A DNA stretch of 7,239 bases, from assembly GCA_017620315.1 (NCBI GenBank), contig JAFZQQ010000219.1, positions 1 through 7,239 on the forward strand, given 5' to 3'. A model generated the notes under the pieces. That model was not told where the DNA came from, searched no databases, and saw only the letters and a list, made by a program, of their open reading frames with translations. The stretch is from Oscillospiraceae bacterium (GTDB lineage Bacteria > Bacillota > Clostridia > Oscillospirales > Oscillospiraceae). Positions 4,119 through 7,239 of this stretch are shown piece by piece. The position numbers were made by a program, and so were the translations under genes. Each line of letters begins with the position of its first letter. Within the stretch, counting starts at the first letter, position 1.

Positions 4119-5297
4119 TCAGCTGTTTTCGATGAGCTTGCGGAACACCGGAAGGCTCCGCTCGATCATGTCGGGGCTGACGCAGGTGCTCAGACGGACA
4201 TAGCCGGGACAGCCGAAGTCGTCCGTCGGCACGATGAGCAGGTTCTCTCGCTTGGCACGCTCGGAGAACGCCTTGGAATCGCCGCCCAGCGCCTTGACCA
4301 TCATGTAGAAGGCGCCCTGCGGCTTGACGCATTCGTAGCCCATGTCTGTGAGCGCGCTGTAAAGCGTTTTGCGGTTCTTGTCATAGAGCTCGACCTTTGG
4401 GCGCAGCACGGTATTGAGCGCAATGACCTTCTGCATCATCGACGGGGCGCACACATGGCCGATCGTGCGTGCAGCGCCGGCGATCGCCGCAAACAGGTCG
4501 GCGCTGTCCGCCGCCGAGTCGGGCACGCAGGCATAGCCGATGCGCTCGCCGGGCATGGACAGAGATTTCGAGTAAGAATAGCAAATGACCGTATTCGGAT
4601 AGATCGTCGGGATATAGACGGTATCCGCGCCGTCGTAGACCAGCTCGCGGTACGGTTCGTCGGCAATGATATAGATGGGGTGCCCGAACTCCCGGCTCTT
4701 GCGTGTGAGCACCTCGGCGAGCTTTTTCAGCGTCTCGGCACTGTAGACCACACCGGACGGGTTGTTCGGAGAGTTGACGACGATCGCCTGCGTATGCGGC
4801 GTCAGACGCTCCTCCACCCAGTCGACATGGATCTGGAAGCTGTCGGTGTCCGGTGGGACGACGACCATCTTGCCGCCGTTTGAGGTGATGTACATCGGGT
4901 ACTCCGCGAAATACGGCGCGAGGACCATAAACTCAGCGTCCTCGACCGCCAGCGCGCGGACCGTCGCCACGATGGCAGGCGCCGCGCCGCAGGTGAAAAA
5001 CACATTTTCCGGGCGGATGCTGTCGTGGCTGCGCTTGGCAAGATCGGCCGCCACGGCGACGCGCGCGTCCATGCAGCCGCTCGCCGGCGTATACCCGTGC
5101 AGCGCCAGACTGTCGCCGTGCAGCAGACCCTGAATGGTGACGGAGGTCTCCTCCGGCGCGGGTACGGACGGATTGCCGATGGAGAAATCATAGATGTTCT
5201 CCTTGCCGACGACCTCCGCCTGACGGACTCCGTATTCAAACAGCTCGCGGATGCAGCTGCGCTTTTTGCCCAGCGCGATCATTGAGGACGAGATCAT
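4119..5297 (-). CDS. PLP-dependent class I/II aminotransferase
   Basis: A 392-aa fold-type I aminotransferase, the usual length for the family. Visible landmarks are FSIGNPSVPAP (38-48), NSPNNPSG (175-182, the Asn contacting PLP), the DEP motif (213-215, Asp to the pyridine nitrogen), SYSKSLSMPGERIGY (241-255, with Lys244 as the PLP Schiff-base lysine) and VRLS with Arg368, which binds the substrate carboxylate. It swaps amino groups between an amino acid and a 2-oxo acid. ATG at 5297 was chosen although the frame stays open to 5504: AAAAAGGAGG lies 10 bases upstream and the ATG overlaps the buk stop as ATGA, while the longer form would read deep into buk. Coupling to buk suggests it supplies 2-oxo acids for acyl-phosphate fermentation. 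The amino-acid substrate cannot be told from sequence; an aspartate or aromatic type label would be a guess. Confidence 0.92.
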   Translation of the reverse strand: MISSSMIALGKKRSCIRELFEYGVRQAEVVGKENIYDFSIGNPSVPAPEETSVTIQGLLHGDSLALHGYTPASGCMDARVAVAADLAKRSHDSIRPENVFFTCGAAPAIVATVRALAVEDAEFMVLAPYFAEYPMYITSNGGKMVVVPPDTDSFQIHVDWVEERLTPHTQAIVVNSPNNPSGVVYSAETLKKLAEVLTRKSREFGHPIYIIADEPYRELVYDGADTVYIPTIYPNTVICYSYSKSLSMPGERIGYACVPDSAADSADLFAAIAGAARTIGHVCAPSMMQKVIALNTVLRPKVELYDKNRKTLYSALTDMGYECVKPQGAFYMMVKALGGDSKAFSERAKRENLLIVPTDDFGCPGYVRLSTCVSPDMIERSLPVFRKLIENS

Positions 5298-6388
5298 GAC
5301 AGGACCGCCTCCTTTTTTGTGATATGATATACCTTTGCTTCTTCCTCGCCGCCGAGGATGCGCGCGCCGCCCTGCGCGAGCGCTTCCATTTCGTTTTCGC
5401 CGGGCAGGATGCACACCGGGGCGATAAAGCTTGTGTATTCGGCAATGCGCCGGGTCAGCAGCTCGGAGTACGCAAGGCCGCCCGTGAGGATGATCGCGTC
5501 GCACTCGCCCTTGAGCACGATCGAGAGAAGGCCGATGGTCTTCGCAATCTGGTACGCCTGCGCCTGAAAGACAAGATCGGCGCGCTTGTCGCCCTCCGCG
5601 ACCCGCTTTTCAATCTCGCGGCAGTCGCTCGTGCCGAGATAGGCGTACATGCCGCCGCGGCCGCGCACCTTCTTTTTCATCTCCGACTTGGTGTACTTGC
5701 CGGAATAGCACAGATCGATCAGCTCCAGCGAGGGCACGCTGCCCGCGCGCTCGGGCGAAAACTGCCCGTCGTCGTCGCCGACGGAGTCGACGATCTCGCC
5801 GTGGCGGTGCACGCTTGCGGAAACGCCGCCGCCGAGATGCGCCACGATCAGGTTGAGCTCCTCATAGCGCTTTCCGTGCTCGCGCGCGTAACGGAACGCC
5901 ATCGCCCGGCTGTTGAGCACATGGCAGAAGCTGCGCCGTTCGATATCGGGGAAGCCTGTGATCTTCGCGACCTCCTCCAGCTCGCCGGAGGTGACCGCGT
6001 CGTAGATATAGGCGGGGATGCCGTAATCGTCGCCAAGCCGCTTCGCAAGAAGCCCGCCGAGGTTGGAGGCATGGGGCTGACTCAGCTCGTCGCTGACCAG
6101 TGCCTCGCACAGCTCATCGTTGACGAGATAGCCGCCCGTGTGCAGGCCGAAAACCAGCCCGCCCCTGCCAACGACCGCTGAAAGCGAAGCGCCGTCGATG
6201 CCGTTGCGCTCCATGAAGCCGCGCACGACCTCCAGGCGAAAGGGCACCTGCTCGGCAATGCCGTCAAAACGCTGAAGCTCCGCGGCGTCGTGGCCGATGT
6301 TCTCCTGAACGATCTTTTCGTCCCCGACATAGTACGCAAGCTTCGTGCTTGTGGAGCCGGGGTTGATGATCAACTCTTTGAAGACCAT
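5294..6388 (-). CDS. buk: Butyrate kinase (acetokinase family)
   Basis: A 364-aa cytoplasmic kinase that converts butyryl- or another short-chain acyl-phosphate plus ADP to the acid plus ATP, the energy-yielding last step of butyrate-type fermentation. The ASKHA-fold motifs are intact: NPGSTSTK (9-16), VGRGG (73-77), HLGGGVS (184-190), LTGGLAYS (301-308) and the C-terminal ENEMEALAQGG (331-341). Length is close to the roughly 355-360 typical of the family. ATG at 6388 has GGAGG (6397-6401) 8 bases upstream, immediately after the stop of the acyltransferase gene 14 bases away, so the pair is one transcript. The stop is shared with the aminotransferase start (ATGA). Butyrate kinase homologues also accept isobutyrate and isovalerate, so the chain length and branching used here are open. 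Confidence 0.96.
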   Translation of the reverse strand: MVFKELIINPGSTSTKLAYYVGDEKIVQENIGHDAAELQRFDGIAEQVPFRLEVVRGFMERNGIDGASLSAVVGRGGLVFGLHTGGYLVNDELCEALVSDELSQPHASNLGGLLAKRLGDDYGIPAYIYDAVTSGELEEVAKITGFPDIERRSFCHVLNSRAMAFRYAREHGKRYEELNLIVAHLGGGVSASVHRHGEIVDSVGDDDGQFSPERAGSVPSLELIDLCYSGKYTKSEMKKKVRGRGGMYAYLGTSDCREIEKRVAEGDKRADLVFQAQAYQIAKTIGLLSIVLKGECDAIILTGGLAYSELLTRRIAEYTSFIAPVCILPGENEMEALAQGGARILGGEEEAKVYHITKKEAVLS

Positions 6389-6402
6389 ATTCGTTTCCTC
6401 CG

Positions 6403-7239
6403 TCAGGAGTTGCCGCTGATCGCCGCGCAGGCGAGAAGCGAGTTATATTTTTCCTCAAAGCTTGCGCTGCGTGAATTGAGCGCGATCGGGCACTTTGCGC
6501 CGATGACGCAGCCGACCATCTTCGCGCCCGCGAATTCCAGCAGGCCCTTGACCATGATGTTGCCCGTCGCCATGTTTGGCACGAGCAGGATGTCCGTCTC
6601 GCCCGCGACAGGACTATCATAGCCCTTGATCCTCGCGGACTCGCGGTTCATGGCAAGATCGAACGAAATGGGGCCCTCGACATAGCAGCCGCCCAGCTCG
6701 CCTGCGAGACTTGCCTCCTTGAGCGCGGCGGCGTCCACCGTCTCGATGATCTTCGGGCTGACGGTCTCGGCCGCGCACACTGCGGCGACCAGAGGCTTGT
6801 CGTACCCCAGACGCGCGAACATGTCGACCGCGTTGCGCACGATCGCCTTTTTCGCCTCCAGATCGGGATACGGCAGCATGCCGCCGTCCGTTACGCCGAG
6901 CAGCTTGTGATATCCGGGTATCTCCAGCAGCGCCGTATGGGACATGACGCCGCCCAAACCGATGCCGGTCTCCTTGTTCACCACAGCCTTGAGGATCGTC
7001 GCCGTCTGCATCAGGCCCTTTTGGATAAAATCCGCCTTGCCCTCGCGGATCAGCTGTACGACGGTGCGCGCGGCGTCCTCGTCCGTCTCGCGGTCGATGA
7101 CGTCGTCGGGGTCGACCTTGTGGCCGAGCTCCGTCCCGATTTTCAGGATATCCGCCTTGTGTCCGACGAGAACGCAGGTCAAAAGCCCCTCGTCCTCCGC
7201 GCGAAAAACCGATTCCAGCGTGTGCTTGTCATGCGCGCA
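6403..7239 (-). CDS. ptb: Phosphate butyryltransferase family, N-terminus cut by window edge
   Basis: 278 residues are visible and the frame is open to base 7239; the family is about 300 aa, so roughly 20-25 N-terminal residues lie outside. An internal TTG at 7182 could be mistaken for the start, but codons upstream (CAHDKHTLESVFRAEDEGLL) match the family's usual beginning. The enzyme exchanges CoA for phosphate on acyl-CoA, giving acyl-phosphate for the kinase. Family features include GLMQTATILKAV, MSHTALLEIPGYHKLLGVTD, a VEGPISFDLA segment, DILLVPNMATGNIMVKGL and CPIALNSRSASFEEKYNSL. Phosphate acetyltransferase and the fused enoyl-CoA hydratase enzymes share this domain. The adjacent butyrate kinase is what favours Ptb over Pta. 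Confidence 0.93.
   Translation of the reverse strand, partial: CAHDKHTLESVFRAEDEGLLTCVLVGHKADILKIGTELGHKVDPDDVIDRETDEDAARTVVQLIREGKADFIQKGLMQTATILKAVVNKETGIGLGGVMSHTALLEIPGYHKLLGVTDGGMLPYPDLEAKKAIVRNAVDMFARLGYDKPLVAAVCAAETVSPKIIETVDAAALKEASLAGELGGCYVEGPISFDLAMNRESARIKGYDSPVAGETDILLVPNMATGNIMVKGLLEFAGAKMVGCVIGAKCPIALNSRSASFEEKYNSLLACAAISGNS

Noticed and set aside
3672..4883. 403-codon plus-strand open frame
   Set aside because: It crosses the AbrB gene, promoter, 21-bp hairpin and the aminotransferase in antisense. Its apparent internal repeat (KTIPRV and VVLFLR) is just the terminator palindrome translated.
5298..5504. N-terminal extension of the aminotransferase to 461 residues
   Set aside because: It would overlap about 200 bases of buk out of frame. 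The ATG at 5297 has AAAAAGGAGG at a good distance and gives the normal family length.

Overview
The window reads as a GC-rich, low-complexity-free piece of a bacterial chromosome. It most likely comes from an anaerobic, gut-type member of the Clostridia (Oscillospirales-like). The reasons are a butyrate-kinase/phosphotransbutyrylase pair, strong GGAGG ribosome sites, consensus sigma-A type promoters in AT-rich gaps, an AbrB-type regulator, and large secreted proteins whose signal peptides and repeat modules are typical of gut Firmicutes. This assignment is inference; no rRNA or marker gene is present. Every well-supported gene lies on the minus strand, so the layout is given from high to low coordinates.

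Region 1 (7239 to 4022) is the end of a fermentation operon. It holds a phosphate acyl(butyryl)transferase cut by the window edge, butyrate kinase, and a class I/II PLP aminotransferase whose start overlaps the buk stop by four bases (ATGA). A perfect 21-bp stem hairpin closes it. The set could take an amino acid to a 2-oxo acid and then, after an oxidative decarboxylation not visible here, take acyl-CoA to acyl-phosphate to free acid plus ATP.

Region 2 (3993 to 2269) is a self-contained two-gene operon. It has a near-perfect promoter (TTGACA, 17 bp, TATGAT), an AbrB-like DNA-binding protein starting at GTG, and a GT1/MGT-type glycosyltransferase starting at TTG. The two genes overlap by four bases. 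The glycosyltransferase carries an unusual C-terminal two-helix membrane anchor. A 16-bp stem terminator follows.

Region 3 (about 2268 to 1660) is mostly non-coding. It holds a palindromic element, a candidate promoter, a 54-codon signal-peptide ORF that looks like the 5' stub of a surface-protein gene (or a secreted peptide), and a possible 24-aa plus-strand ORF.

Region 4 (1654 to 1) is a large secreted repeat protein that runs off the left edge without a stop codon: 529 codons are visible. Because it is open at the window edge it is easy to miss, and long antisense frames on the plus strand can be mistaken for genes. It has a consensus promoter, a hairpin at the predicted 5' end of the mRNA, a signal peptide, two copies of a beta-rich module, and two blocks of about 30-residue solenoid repeats marked by a Cys-Gly-Val-x-Cys motif.

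The most distinctive items are the Cys-ladder surface protein with its truncated neighbour, and the AbrB/membrane-anchored glycosyltransferase operon. No CRISPR array, tRNA, rRNA, transposase or defence system was seen.
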